Origin: Candidatus Poribacteria bacterium | GTDB lineage: Bacteria; Poribacteria; WGA-4E; WGA-3G | Length of the DNA stretch: 64,000 nucleotides | Reading direction: 5' to 3' | Assembly: GCA_028820635.1 (NCBI GenBank) | Contig: JAPPIG010000100.1 | Span: 112,120-176,119, forward strand | Shown: positions 55,096-63,569 of the stretch, piece after piece | Layout: each line of letters starts with the position of its first letter | Numbering within the stretch: the stretch's first letter is position 1 | Translations under genes and position numbers: made by a program | Notes under the pieces: model-generated | The model's database searches: none | The model's input: the letters and a program-made list of their open reading frames with translations, nothing else | Told to the model about the DNA's origin: nothing

Positions 55096-55968
55096 ATGAA
55101 TCATTCAGCGACTGCCGAACCTAAAGACATTGTGGCTACCAGACCAATTCCTTACCCGGATGACCTATACTGCTTTGACACGGTAGCGAACAGTATTTCT
55201 GGTGGTTTTTCAGCGGTAACCGATACGGAAATCGAATACTTTCATAAACATGGATATCTTGTGATTGAAGATGCCTTTACCACGGATGAAGTAAGGGATG
55301 CTATAGCAGGCATGGTTCATCTGATGGATGGAAAAAACCCCGACTTCCGCGCAATCCAATTTGAGCCGAAACTCGCCAAACTCAAGGATGAGATGGACGC
55401 TGACGAACGCCGCGATGCTATTAGGAAGATTTTCAGGTATGTTGACTACGAACCCCGTCTGAACGCAATAGCAGCACACACTGGACTTCTCGGAGTCTTG
55501 GAGCGAATTATGGACGACAAACCAGCACTTTTTCAAGATATGGCGTTGGTTAAACCACCACGACACGGATCTGAAAAACCTTGGCATCAGGATTGTGCAT
55601 ACTTTAATCTGGAGCATGGCACAACCGTTGTCGGTGTGTGGATCGCGTTAGACGAAGCCACTGCAGAAAACGGCTGCATGCACATCATACCTGGCTCCCA
55701 TAACGAGGGACCGATGATCCACTTCAAACGCAGAGACTGGCAGATTTGTGATACTGATGTTCCTGTTGCTCGTGATACGATGGTACCACTAAAACCTGGC
55801 GGTTGTCTATTCTGGCACGGATTGACCCATCATGGGAGTCCTGTCAACCATTCGTCGCAACGCCGTCGTGCGCTTCAGTTACATTATAAGCCCGCAAATT
55901 CTGAAGATATTACGACACAAGAACGGATGGATATGTATGGAAGCGAAGGAAAAGACGTAGACTGCTAA
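55096..55968 (+). CDS. Phytanoyl-CoA dioxygenase (PhyH)-like oxygenase
   Basis: 290 residues from ATG 55096 with AAGGAG upstream; an earlier ATG lies within the HD gene. YFHKHGYLVIEDAFTTDEV starts the domain. Iron site: PWHQDCAYFNLEHG (His, Asp), FWHGLTHHGSPVNHSSQRRRALQLHY (distal His and Arg). NGCMHIIPGSHNEGP is the core turn. Substrate unknown. Confidence 0.92.
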   Translation: MNHSATAEPKDIVATRPIPYPDDLYCFDTVANSISGGFSAVTDTEIEYFHKHGYLVIEDAFTTDEVRDAIAGMVHLMDGKNPDFRAIQFEPKLAKLKDEMDADERRDAIRKIFRYVDYEPRLNAIAAHTGLLGVLERIMDDKPALFQDMALVKPPRHGSEKPWHQDCAYFNLEHGTTVVGVWIALDEATAENGCMHIIPGSHNEGPMIHFKRRDWQICDTDVPVARDTMVPLKPGGCLFWHGLTHHGSPVNHSSQRRRALQLHYKPANSEDITTQERMDMYGSEGKDVDC

Positions 55969-55975
55969 AAGAAAA

Positions 55976-55992
55976 GGGCGGAATGTCCGCCC
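55976..55992 (-). terminator. Rho-independent terminator for the downstream minus-strand gene
   Basis: GGGCGGA / TCCGCCC around a 3-base loop; on the minus strand it is followed by TTTTCTTTT. Also lies just after the plus-strand PhyH stop. Confidence 0.75.
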
Positions 55993-56014
55993 AATTAGTA
56001 CAATTTATTAGGAA

Positions 56015-57067
56015 CTATTTATTTTCTTCAGGGAACGGTGCACGAATGTCGTAACGTCCCTCTTTAAACACTGGCAGCTTACCACCTTCAACCAACAGAT
56101 CAAGTGGGTTTGGACGTGTTTTTAACGGGAAGGTAACAACGTCTTGGAGGCGTACCGATTCGTAAAACGCCATCAGGATTTCTATGGTGCAGAGTCCATG
56201 TCTACCAGCGTTCCGGTGTTCGTCAACTTCGCCTTCAATCCATGCTAACATCTCTGAAAACTGATTCGGTTCGCTTTGACGGGGTTTGATAGTTTGCCAT
56301 CCAGCAGCTTTACTGTTTAGAAGTTCAATTGTGCCATCGCCACCACGGCGGAGTTGACCATCATCGCCATACACCGCATCACCACGAAGGCCTGGTCCCG
56401 GCAAATCGCTTTCATAAATCCCACGGATACCGCCTTCAAAGCATATCTCTGCCATACACAGGTCTTCTGTTCTAACACGGCGCTCCCAACGATCAGTTTT
56501 GCGTGAAACTTGCCCGATAAGCCACTGCGGTTCAGGATCGCCGAGGATAAAACGCATTTCATCGATTTCATGTGTTCCACGATTTAGTAATCCGTGTCCG
56601 TCCCGACGCAGCATTGCTTGAGGTTGACCAATTGCACCCTCTTGGATAAGTCTTCGTGCTTCACAGTTGTTGGAACTAAACCGCCGTTGATGTCCAACAA
56701 CCAATTTCGTGCCGTGTTTTTCACAAGCATCCATCATGTCTTGTGCATCGCCAACGGAGGCAGCCATGGGTTTTTCGGTGATAACGCCCAATACCCCATT
56801 TTCTGCTGCGGCAATTGTCGGTTCAGCACGTACGCTCTGCCAAGTGGTAATACTGACAATGTCAAGTTCCTCTTTTTGACACATTTCTTCAAAATCAGTG
56901 TAATGTGAAGAGAGTGAGAGCTCTTCAGCAAATTTCGCTGCAGAATCAGCACTAATGTCCGATGCGGAGACAACTTTAGCACGACCACTACCGTTCCAAC
57001 TCCGTGCATGGGCACGCCCCATGCCGCCACAACCGATAACGCCAACACGATATGTTTTTTCTGCCAT
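56015..57067 (-). CDS. Gfo/Idh/MocA-family oxidoreductase
   Basis: 350 residues from ATG 57067. N-terminal YRVGVIGCGGMGRAHARSW, then DIVSITTWQSVRAEPTIAAAENGVLGVITEKPMAASV (EKP with catalytic Lys), LVVGHQRRFSSNNCEARRLI and GTHEIDEMRFILGDP. Sugar-type substrate likely, identity unknown. Distinct from the copy at 51771-52862. Confidence 0.9.
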   Translation of the reverse strand: MAEKTYRVGVIGCGGMGRAHARSWNGSGRAKVVSASDISADSAAKFAEELSLSSHYTDFEEMCQKEELDIVSITTWQSVRAEPTIAAAENGVLGVITEKPMAASVGDAQDMMDACEKHGTKLVVGHQRRFSSNNCEARRLIQEGAIGQPQAMLRRDGHGLLNRGTHEIDEMRFILGDPEPQWLIGQVSRKTDRWERRVRTEDLCMAEICFEGGIRGIYESDLPGPGLRGDAVYGDDGQLRRGGDGTIELLNSKAAGWQTIKPRQSEPNQFSEMLAWIEGEVDEHRNAGRHGLCTIEILMAFYESVRLQDVVTFPLKTRPNPLDLLVEGGKLPVFKEGRYDIRAPFPEENK

Positions 57068-57469
57068 CTTTTTACCTCAATTAGAATATACGGTGAATTA
57101 TAAAAAACAGATAGACACTTTTACCCTCGGTAGACGAGGCGGGGAATGCCTACATGGCATTCATACCGTTGATTTCTTCCTAACCTCGCTGGTGCAAAGC
57201 GTATAAATAATCCAAAATCTACCAAAAATGTTGATGTTAATCTGAAAGTTTATCAAAAATTGATATGTGTTGCAAGCCAATTCTAACAATGGATAGATGC
57301 AATCAAAAAATTACATGTGTCTTTTTTAATACAATTCACAAATTGCGTATTTTACTATATACTTATATTTGTAACAGGTACGCAGTTGGCATCGTTTATG
57401 CAAGACAATAGATAACAAACTTAAAAATACACAATAATTTTCATTCAAATATTAATTACGGAGAAAAAA
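57068..57469. other. 402-bp intergenic region with a diverged family A element
   Basis: From about 57091 to 57225 there is a diverged family A copy: REP4 core GTAGACGAGG ... CCTAACCTCGC with a hairpin module inserted at 57140-57176 (stem GGAATGCC / GGCATTCa, tail GTTGATTT). Then AT-rich sequence up to TACGGAG before murA. Confidence 0.6.
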
Positions 57470-58741
57470 ATGCAAAAATTTGTAATTAACGGTGGTACCA
57501 GACTTGAAGGTAAAATTCAGGTAAGTGGCTCAAAAAATGCTGTTCTACCTATTGCAGTTGCTGCAGCGATTCTTGGCGATAGTGTCAGTGTGCTTCATAA
57601 TGTCCCAAATCTTACAGATGTCCAAACGCTTAGTGCAGTTCTGGAAGGTCTTGGTGCTTCAATCACACGAAAAAACGGCTCCCTCTATATAGAACCAATA
57701 AATCGCATGGAATACGAAGCACCTTACGATCTGGTCCGAAAGATGCGCGCATCTATATATGTTTTGGGACCGCTCGTCGCTAAACTTGGTCGTGCAAAAG
57801 TCTCTTTCCCCGGTGGGTGTGCAATTGGTCCACGACCGGTTGATTTACATATCAAAGGTTTGGAGCATTTAGGCGCACAAGTTGAGGTGAAAAGAGGGTA
57901 CATCTTCGCACAAACGGAACGTTTGGTAGGTGCTAAAATGAATTTAATTGGACAGCACGGTCCAAGTGTTGGCGCAACGGCAAATGTTATGATGGCGGCA
58001 ACGTTAGCTGAAGGAACAACCGTTATTAAAGGAGCCGCGTGTGAACCCCATATCAATGATCTTGCACAATTTCTCAATGCGATGGGAGCAGATATAGAAG
58101 GCATCGGTACTTCGACTTTGACAATTCGCGGTGTCAAGCAGTTGCGAGGTACTGAACATAGTGTCATTTCAGACGATATTGAAGCAGGCACTTTCATAGT
58201 CGCAGCTGCTATCACTAATGGTGATGTTTCCGTTGAAGGCATCGCTAAGCAACAAATCTCCGCTGTTTCAGAGAGACTAACGCAAGCAGGTGTGCAATTA
58301 GATTGGCATGATACAGGCGTACGCGTCACAACACCTCAACAACTCAAATCAATTGAGGTAACAACCGCCCCGTTTCCTGGATTTCCAACTGACATGCAGG
58401 CACAGATGATGGGGTTGCTCAGTCTTGCATCAGGAACAAGCACCATCACTGAAAATGTTCACACGGATCGCTTCATACATGTCGCCGAACTCAACCGGAT
58501 GGGAGCAGACATAAGGCTTGAGGGGCGTAAAGCAAAAGTTCATGGTGTTTCGTCTCTCAGCGGTGCACCTGTGATGGCTTCCGACCTGCGTGCTGGGGCT
58601 GTACTTGTGGTAGCAGGAATGGCAGCTGCAGGTGAAACCGTTGTCTCGCGTATCTACCATATTGATAGAGGCTACGAAGCAATTGAGAAAAAACTCAATA
58701 GTATCGGTGCTGATATTCAGAGAGTCAACGACAGTGAATAG
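57470..58741 (+). CDS. murA: UDP-N-acetylglucosamine 1-carboxyvinyltransferase MurA
   Basis: 423 residues; TACGGAG before ATG 57470. Two EPSP synthase-like halves. KIQVSGSKNAVLPIAVAAAIL, PYDLVRKMRASIYVLGPLVAKLGRAKVSFPGGCAIGPRPVDLHIKGLEHLGA (catalytic Cys in GGCAIG), GASVGATANVMMAATLAEG-like QHGPSVGATANVMMAATLAEGTT, and VVAGMAAAGETVVSRIYHIDRGYE. It adds enolpyruvate to UDP-GlcNAc, the first peptidoglycan step. hisD follows, a neighbour seen in several bacteria. Confidence 0.95.
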   Translation: MQKFVINGGTRLEGKIQVSGSKNAVLPIAVAAAILGDSVSVLHNVPNLTDVQTLSAVLEGLGASITRKNGSLYIEPINRMEYEAPYDLVRKMRASIYVLGPLVAKLGRAKVSFPGGCAIGPRPVDLHIKGLEHLGAQVEVKRGYIFAQTERLVGAKMNLIGQHGPSVGATANVMMAATLAEGTTVIKGAACEPHINDLAQFLNAMGADIEGIGTSTLTIRGVKQLRGTEHSVISDDIEAGTFIVAAAITNGDVSVEGIAKQQISAVSERLTQAGVQLDWHDTGVRVTTPQQLKSIEVTTAPFPGFPTDMQAQMMGLLSLASGTSTITENVHTDRFIHVAELNRMGADIRLEGRKAKVHGVSSLSGAPVMASDLRAGAVLVVAGMAAAGETVVSRIYHIDRGYEAIEKKLNSIGADIQRVNDSE

Positions 58742-58761
58742 AAAGATTTTTAAGCGCAATT

Positions 58762-58787
58762 GTAGAAGGGGTTTGCAACCCCGATTT
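58762..58787. repeat. REP5-type hairpin between murA and hisD
   Basis: GTAGAAGGGGTTTGCAACCCC then GATTTT. Same type as 51711-51738. A second weaker hairpin (GGATTTGTAAATC) follows before hisD. Confidence 0.5.
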
Positions 58788-58823
58788 TAGGAAGGATTTG
58801 TAAATCTAATCGAAAATAATACC

Positions 58824-60122
58824 ATGTTGCGAATTATTGAAACACAGACCCCAGAAAGTGAATCCTTTATCGCAAAACTGAACGAGCGTGGCAGGTTAAT
58901 GGATGAAACCATTTTAAAAACTGTACGCCGTACGTTAAACGAGGTACAATCAGAGGGCGACAAAGCGGTCGCTCGGTATACCCGCAAACTTGATGCACCA
59001 CGAATTTCTGTAAAAGAACTGAAAGTTCAACAAAGCGAGTTTAAACAGGCTTATGCTGAAGTAGACCCTGATTTTATTGAGGCAATTGCACACGCAAAGA
59101 AGAACATAGAAAGTTTTCATCAAAAACAGATGCGAACTTCTTGGTTTTCTACTGAGGCAGACGGTGTCTTGTTAGGACACATTATCCGCCCGTTAAAACG
59201 CGTTGGTGTTTGTGTGCCTTCTGTAAGCCAACTACTTGTTTCTTCACTGCTGATGGTTGTAATACCTGGAGTTGTCGCTGGTGTTGAAGAAATTGCGGTT
59301 TGCATGGGACCGATGCGAAATCGGAAGATTAACCCACACATGCTGGTTGCCGCCGCAGAATGTGGTGTAAACGAAATCTATAAATGTGGCGGCGCACAAG
59401 CGGTCGCAGCCATGGCTTACGGCACTGAGACCATTCCTCCCGTTGATAAAATTGTCGGTCCAGGAAACTTATATGTCCAATTTGCCAAAAGAGAGGTTTT
59501 TGGACACGTTGATATTGATAAAATAGCCGGACCGAGCGAAATCCTTGTTATCGCAGATAGCACCGCAGACCCTGATTATGTCGCGGCAGATTTAATTTCA
59601 CAAGCAGAGCATAGTCCAGAATGTTCAGCAATTCTTGTAACACCGTCTCGTGGATTTGCTGAACAAGTAAAAGCGGCAATTGAGGTCCAAGCACAGGCTC
59701 TTCCACGACAAAATGAACTTATAAAGGCATTTGAAAATTATGGTGCTGCGTTTGTCGTTGAAGATATAACAGAAGCGATTGCCTTCGCAAACCAGATTGC
59801 CCCAGAACACGTTGAACTACACATTGAAAATCCGCTTGACTGGATCGGAGAAATACGGAACGCGGGTGCTATTCTCGTTGGACCTTATTCTCCTGAGGCT
59901 GTAGGGGATTACATTGCCGGACCAAACCATATCCTTCCGACAGGCACTGCAGCACGCTACGCCTCCCCATTGAGCGTTCACGACTTCCTTAAAAAGACGA
60001 GTCTAATCTCTTATACCAAAACCGCTTTAGAGAAAGTTACACCTGATGTCGTCAAACTTGCGGAGGTAGAAGGTCTGGAAGGACATGCCGCAGCCATGAA
60101 AATCCGTTTTGAAGACGAATAG
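58824..60122 (+). CDS. hisD: Histidinol dehydrogenase
   Basis: 432 residues. [79 protein letters not shown] (Zn ligands), [13 protein letters not shown] (catalytic Glu-His) and [29 protein letters not shown]. It oxidises histidinol to histidine in two steps. No other his genes are adjacent. No strong Shine-Dalgarno. Confidence 0.93.
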   Translation: MLRIIETQTPESESFIAKLNERGRLMDETILKTVRRTLNEVQSEGDKAVARYTRKLDAPRISVKELKVQQSEFKQAYAEVDPDFIEAIAHAKKNIESFHQKQMRTSWFSTEADGVLLGHIIRPLKRVGVCVPSVSQLLVSSLLMVVIPGVVAGVEEIAVCMGPMRNRKINPHMLVAAAECGVNEIYKCGGAQAVAAMAYGTETIPPVDKIVGPGNLYVQFAKREVFGHVDIDKIAGPSEILVIADSTADPDYVAADLISQAEHSPECSAILVTPSRGFAEQVKAAIEVQAQALPRQNELIKAFENYGAAFVVEDITEAIAFANQIAPEHVELHIENPLDWIGEIRNAGAILVGPYSPEAVGDYIAGPNHILPTGTAARYASPLSVHDFLKKTSLISYTKTALEKVTPDVVKLAEVEGLEGHAAAMKIRFEDE

Positions 60123-60153
60123 TGCTTAGCCAATTAATTGATGATTCTTGAAT

Positions 60154-60227
60154 GTAGTCGGGAATCGGAGTTCCCTCCTACAAGAAGATACATTTCAGTA
60201 GGAGCGATCTCCGAATCGCGACCTACA
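60154..60227. repeat. Intact REP1 double hairpin upstream of the DUF1028 gene
   Basis: GTAGTCGGGAATCGGAGTTCCCTCCTAC and GTAGGAGCGATCTCCGAATCGCGACCTAC face each other. The sub-stems GGGAA/TTCCC and GCGAT/ATCGC share loop bases while both sides of the stem differ, so they covary. A near-identical unit is at 61191-61264. Confidence 0.8.
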
Positions 60228-60298
60228 ATAATATGTTGACAAAACATTAGTCTACATTCTACCTTGTAAGCCCGATTTTACGGCTAAAAAGAACTAAA

Positions 60299-60970
60299 AT
60301 GCTTTTTACACCGTCACTTACTATACGAACTACTCCAGTCGCTACATTTTCAATTGTTGGATATGACCAAGAAAATGGTGATTTGGGAATTGCTGTGCAA
60401 TCCAAATTTTTTGCTGTAGGTGCTGTCGTGCCGTGGGCAGAGGCTGGTGTTGGTGCGATCGCAACACAGTCTTGGGCAAACACAACTTATGGCCCCAGAG
60501 GATTGGAGTTACTCAAGATTGGACTTTCAGCACGACAAACCTTAGACCATCTCATCAAAGATGATCCTGGTAGTAAAACACGTCAAGTCGGCATCATTGA
60601 CGCGAATGGCAGCCCTGCTAACTATACAGGTGAAGAATGTCACGATTGGGCAGGTGCTGTTTCTGGCAAAAATTATACTGCACAAGGCAACATCCTTGCT
60701 GGAGAAGATGTTGTTAAGGCAATGGGATCAGCGTTTGAAGAAACAGAAGGTAAACTGGCAGATAAGTTGATGGCGGCACTCTTTGCCGGACAGGAAAAAG
60801 GTGGTGACAAACGCGGACAGCAGTCTGCTGCACTACTCGTTGTACGGAAAAATGCTGGTTATGGCGGTTTCAATGATCGCTATATTGATCTACGTGTTGA
60901 CGATGCGGAAAAACCGATCGAAGAACTCCAGCGGCTCTTAGAAATTCACAAAAAAATCTTTCCTCAATAA
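60299..60970 (+). CDS. DUF1028 family protein
   Basis: 223 residues. TPVATFSIVGYDQENGDLGIAVQSKFFAVGAVVPWAEAGVGAIATQSWANTTYGPRGLELL and GIIDANGSPANYTGEECHDWAGAVSGKNYTAQGNILAGEDVV are the family signature; DUF1028 is thought to be Ntn-hydrolase-like. Function unknown. Weak Shine-Dalgarno for ATG 60299. Confidence 0.9.
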   Translation: MLFTPSLTIRTTPVATFSIVGYDQENGDLGIAVQSKFFAVGAVVPWAEAGVGAIATQSWANTTYGPRGLELLKIGLSARQTLDHLIKDDPGSKTRQVGIIDANGSPANYTGEECHDWAGAVSGKNYTAQGNILAGEDVVKAMGSAFEETEGKLADKLMAALFAGQEKGGDKRGQQSAALLVVRKNAGYGGFNDRYIDLRVDDAEKPIEELQRLLEIHKKIFPQ

Positions 60971-61301
60971 TTGATTCCTTTTCCTATTAGGAACAACCTC
61001 CCGTTCACGGTATCCGACAAATGGTTAAAAACGATTGTATTTTGACTTTTTTCTCAAAATATGCTACCATTTCCTACCACCTACAGTAAACTGAGTTTCC
61101 ACACACTATCCTATTAGAATTTCTGCAAAAGTCTTATCTATAAAATGAATATAGTGGTCTGTCCACTCTAAAATTGTAAGTATCAGCAATAGTCGGGAAT
61201 CGGAGTTCCCTCCTACAAAGAGCACACGGTATTGGTAGGAGCGATCTCCGAATCGCGACCTATACCCATAAATTTGGGATAGACAAAGCAACTGAGGTAT
61301 A
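60971..61301. other. 331-bp intergenic region with a REP1 double hairpin
   Basis: Holds the REP1 unit at 61191-61264. GAGG before ATG 61302. No gene seen. Confidence 0.5.
61191..61264. repeat. Intact REP1 double hairpin, second close copy
   Basis: AGTCGGGAATCGGAGTTCCC...GTAGGAGCGATCTCCGAATCGCGACC. Both arms match those at 60154-60227; the region between the arms differs, so the arms are conserved and the spacer is not. Confidence 0.75.
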
Positions 61302-62198
61302 ATGATGCTAAAACAGAAACGGATCATAGCAATCATCTTAGCCTATTGCCTACTACTTGGTGCCTTTCTTGTTTCAAGGTATGTACTTGATCATTCCAAG
61401 TCGTTGGCAAATTCCTTTTCAGTAGGAGCACCGTTAGCCAGTTACCAAAATTTTCACGTCATTGCCCACGATTTAGATGAAATGGGAGACCTCAACGCAG
61501 AGTGTAAATCCCAATTGGGCGAAGGGGTAAGAATAGCCGATTGGAACGATATCGTTGCCTACTATGAAAACGGTGGTTCACTGGACGATTTTATCTCCGG
61601 TCTCAAGATGTCTCTTAGAGATGATGTGATGGATATATTTGATATAATTCGTGAACCCGCAAATGATTCCAAACCAGCTACAGATGACCAAGCACAAGAG
61701 TCAGATACGCTTGGAAACGAATACCGAATTACGAAAGATGGTAGCCTAAGATGGCAAGATCGCCGTCACTATTTCGTTGGTCGGCACGACCATTCAAAAC
61801 CACCCGGTTTCTTGGACCACGATAACCTTAATAATTATCAATTGACACTGGGTTCTTGGCACGGAAAGGGAGGATATGCGCTCTGCTACGGTAAACTTAT
61901 AGGAATTCCAATTCCTTTAAACAAAAGCCTAAAACTGATAACACCGATTGTTTCTATCTTGTTTGTAGGATGTCTACTACTCTGTTCTGTTCTTGCTGCA
62001 ATGCACGTGCTTAATATGCCTGGTTGGTTAGTTGGCGGTAACATCAACGCGCTTAAGCATAGTATACAAAAAAAGAAAAATGAAATTAAAGCGTTGAGAA
62101 AACATAAGGCAAATGCGATTCAGAAAATAGAGTTTGAGAAGACACAACTCAAAGAAGTCAATGAAGATATAAAAAGTGATGATGAATCCGAACCCTAA
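61302..62198 (+). CDS. Membrane protein of unknown function, two helices and cytosolic coiled-coil
   Basis: 298 residues. Helix 1 near residues 8-28 (IIAIILAYCLLLGAFLVSRYVL), helix 2 near 210-235 (PIVSILFVGCLLLCSVLAAMHVL), then a strongly charged helical tail (KKKNEIKALRKHKANAIQKIEFEKTQLKEVNEDIK). Between the helices an outside domain of ~180 residues (LRWQDRRHYFVGRHDHSKPPGFLDHDNL, LGSWHGKGGYALCYGK) shows no family I recognise. GAGG upstream. Confidence 0.75.
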   Translation: MMLKQKRIIAIILAYCLLLGAFLVSRYVLDHSKSLANSFSVGAPLASYQNFHVIAHDLDEMGDLNAECKSQLGEGVRIADWNDIVAYYENGGSLDDFISGLKMSLRDDVMDIFDIIREPANDSKPATDDQAQESDTLGNEYRITKDGSLRWQDRRHYFVGRHDHSKPPGFLDHDNLNNYQLTLGSWHGKGGYALCYGKLIGIPIPLNKSLKLITPIVSILFVGCLLLCSVLAAMHVLNMPGWLVGGNINALKHSIQKKKNEIKALRKHKANAIQKIEFEKTQLKEVNEDIKSDDESEP

Positions 62199-62237
62199 AT
62201 GTTGAACGTGTTTTATAGATTTGCTGTGATGTGTATC

Positions 62238-62708
62238 TTATTCCACTTTTTCATCTAAAAGAAGCGGTGGACGTTTGAAATTCTCACGAATCTTATTAGC
62301 AGCTGTAAAAACGGCACGCATCCGAATGATACGACGTGCCAACCGCTTTTTACCGGGAAAATCACTGATTATCAATCCAGTCAATATTGTCAGTAGACCT
62401 TGTCCTGGAACTCCGGGCACCGCCAGCAATGCTCCGACAATGATAAGCACTGCACCCAGCAAATTTTTCAACAAGGAGACAAGAATACGTAAGATCGGAT
62501 TTTTGATATGTTGTCCCTGTTTTGTTTCAGTAAAATAGTCCGATGGCAGGAACGTTATCAACGCAGCACAACCAACAATGCTCAATACTAAACTTGTTCC
62601 TGAGAAGATACCTACAAATAACCAATGATCTGCAATTAACTGCACCAAGGCGATAAACCACCCACTGAGTACCTGCCAACAAGTTTTTAACGCATCAATC
62701 AACCACAA
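62238..62708 (-). CDS. PGPGW-type small membrane protein
   Basis: 156 residues starting with TTG 62708, preceded by AGGAG at 9 nt. Four hydrophobic helices. The motif ALLAVPGVPGQGLLTILTGLIISDFPGKKRLARRIIRMR is a variant of the PGPGW family, with VPGVPGQGL in place of the usual PGPGWL and a following Arg-rich segment. Function of the family is unknown. It starts 20 bp downstream of the stop of the adjacent SDR gene and is probably coexpressed with it. Confidence 0.8.
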   Translation of the reverse strand: MWLIDALKTCWQVLSGWFIALVQLIADHWLFVGIFSGTSLVLSIVGCAALITFLPSDYFTETKQGQHIKNPILRILVSLLKNLLGAVLIIVGALLAVPGVPGQGLLTILTGLIISDFPGKKRLARRIIRMRAVFTAANKIRENFKRPPLLLDEKVE

Positions 62709-62728
62709 GAGATTCTTCTCCTAACACC

Positions 62729-63499
62729 TTATCTGCGCGAGACTGCTCCGCCATCAATCGTCATTATATCACCACTAATGTAGGCGGCATCATCAGAAGC
62801 AAGAAACAACACTGCTCCAATATAATCCCATACCGTCGCACCACGTTCAAGCGGGGCATCTGGTGGAGCAGGTGATAATTCAGGAAGGCTATCATCGGTA
62901 GGAAGATTATGTGGCGCATTCATACCTGTCGGTGCACCACCTCCCGGTGCAACAGCATTCACAGTGATACCGTGTGGGCGGAGTTCCAGCGCGAGGCTAC
63001 GGGTTAAACGATTGACTGCAGCTTTGCTCACGCAATAACTTAAAACCCCAGCATGCGACTCCTCTGCATAGATAGACGAATTATTTATAATCCGACCCTG
63101 TATCTCTTGTGCTATCATCACCTTGGCAACCGCCTGTGTACAAAGTAGACATCCTTTGACGTTAACTGCCATCACGTTGTCAAATCCTTCAGGTGTCAAT
63201 TCAAAAAGCGTTTGACGATTGATAATTCCAGCATTGTTAAAGAGAATATCAATTCGTTTGAATGTGTCCACTGTTGTATCAACAGCAGCTTGAACTTGTG
63301 CAGGATCAGTGACATCTAACGCCACAGCAATAGCATTTCCGCCTTCAGCACGAATTTCTGCGGCAACAGCATCTGCATTCCTTCCACCAGCGACTACCAC
63401 TGACGCACCTTCACGTGCAAATGCTAAACATGCAGCTCTGCCAATACCTAAAGGGCCGCCACCGCCTGTTACAAATGCAACCCGATTTTCAAAACGCAT
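62729..63499 (-). CDS. Short-chain dehydrogenase/reductase
   Basis: 256 residues. VAFVTGGGGPLGIGRA (cofactor loop, with an extra Gly-Pro-Leu), NNAGIINRQTLFEL, INNSSIYAEESHAGVLSYCVSKAAVNRL (Ser, Tyr-x3-Lys) and AVAPGGGAPTGM, then SDDAAYISGDIMTIDGG. A loop of about 25 residues (TDDSLPELSPAPPDAPLERG) is inserted before the C-terminal strand. Substrate unknown. Confidence 0.9.
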   Translation of the reverse strand: MRFENRVAFVTGGGGPLGIGRAACLAFAREGASVVVAGGRNADAVAAEIRAEGGNAIAVALDVTDPAQVQAAVDTTVDTFKRIDILFNNAGIINRQTLFELTPEGFDNVMAVNVKGCLLCTQAVAKVMIAQEIQGRIINNSSIYAEESHAGVLSYCVSKAAVNRLTRSLALELRPHGITVNAVAPGGGAPTGMNAPHNLPTDDSLPELSPAPPDAPLERGATVWDYIGAVLFLASDDAAYISGDIMTIDGGAVSRR

Positions 63500-63569
63500 T
63501 TACTTCCTCATGCAAAGTTTTTCTATAATTTATTATAGCACAATATGCGATAGATATGAAATGAAATTG

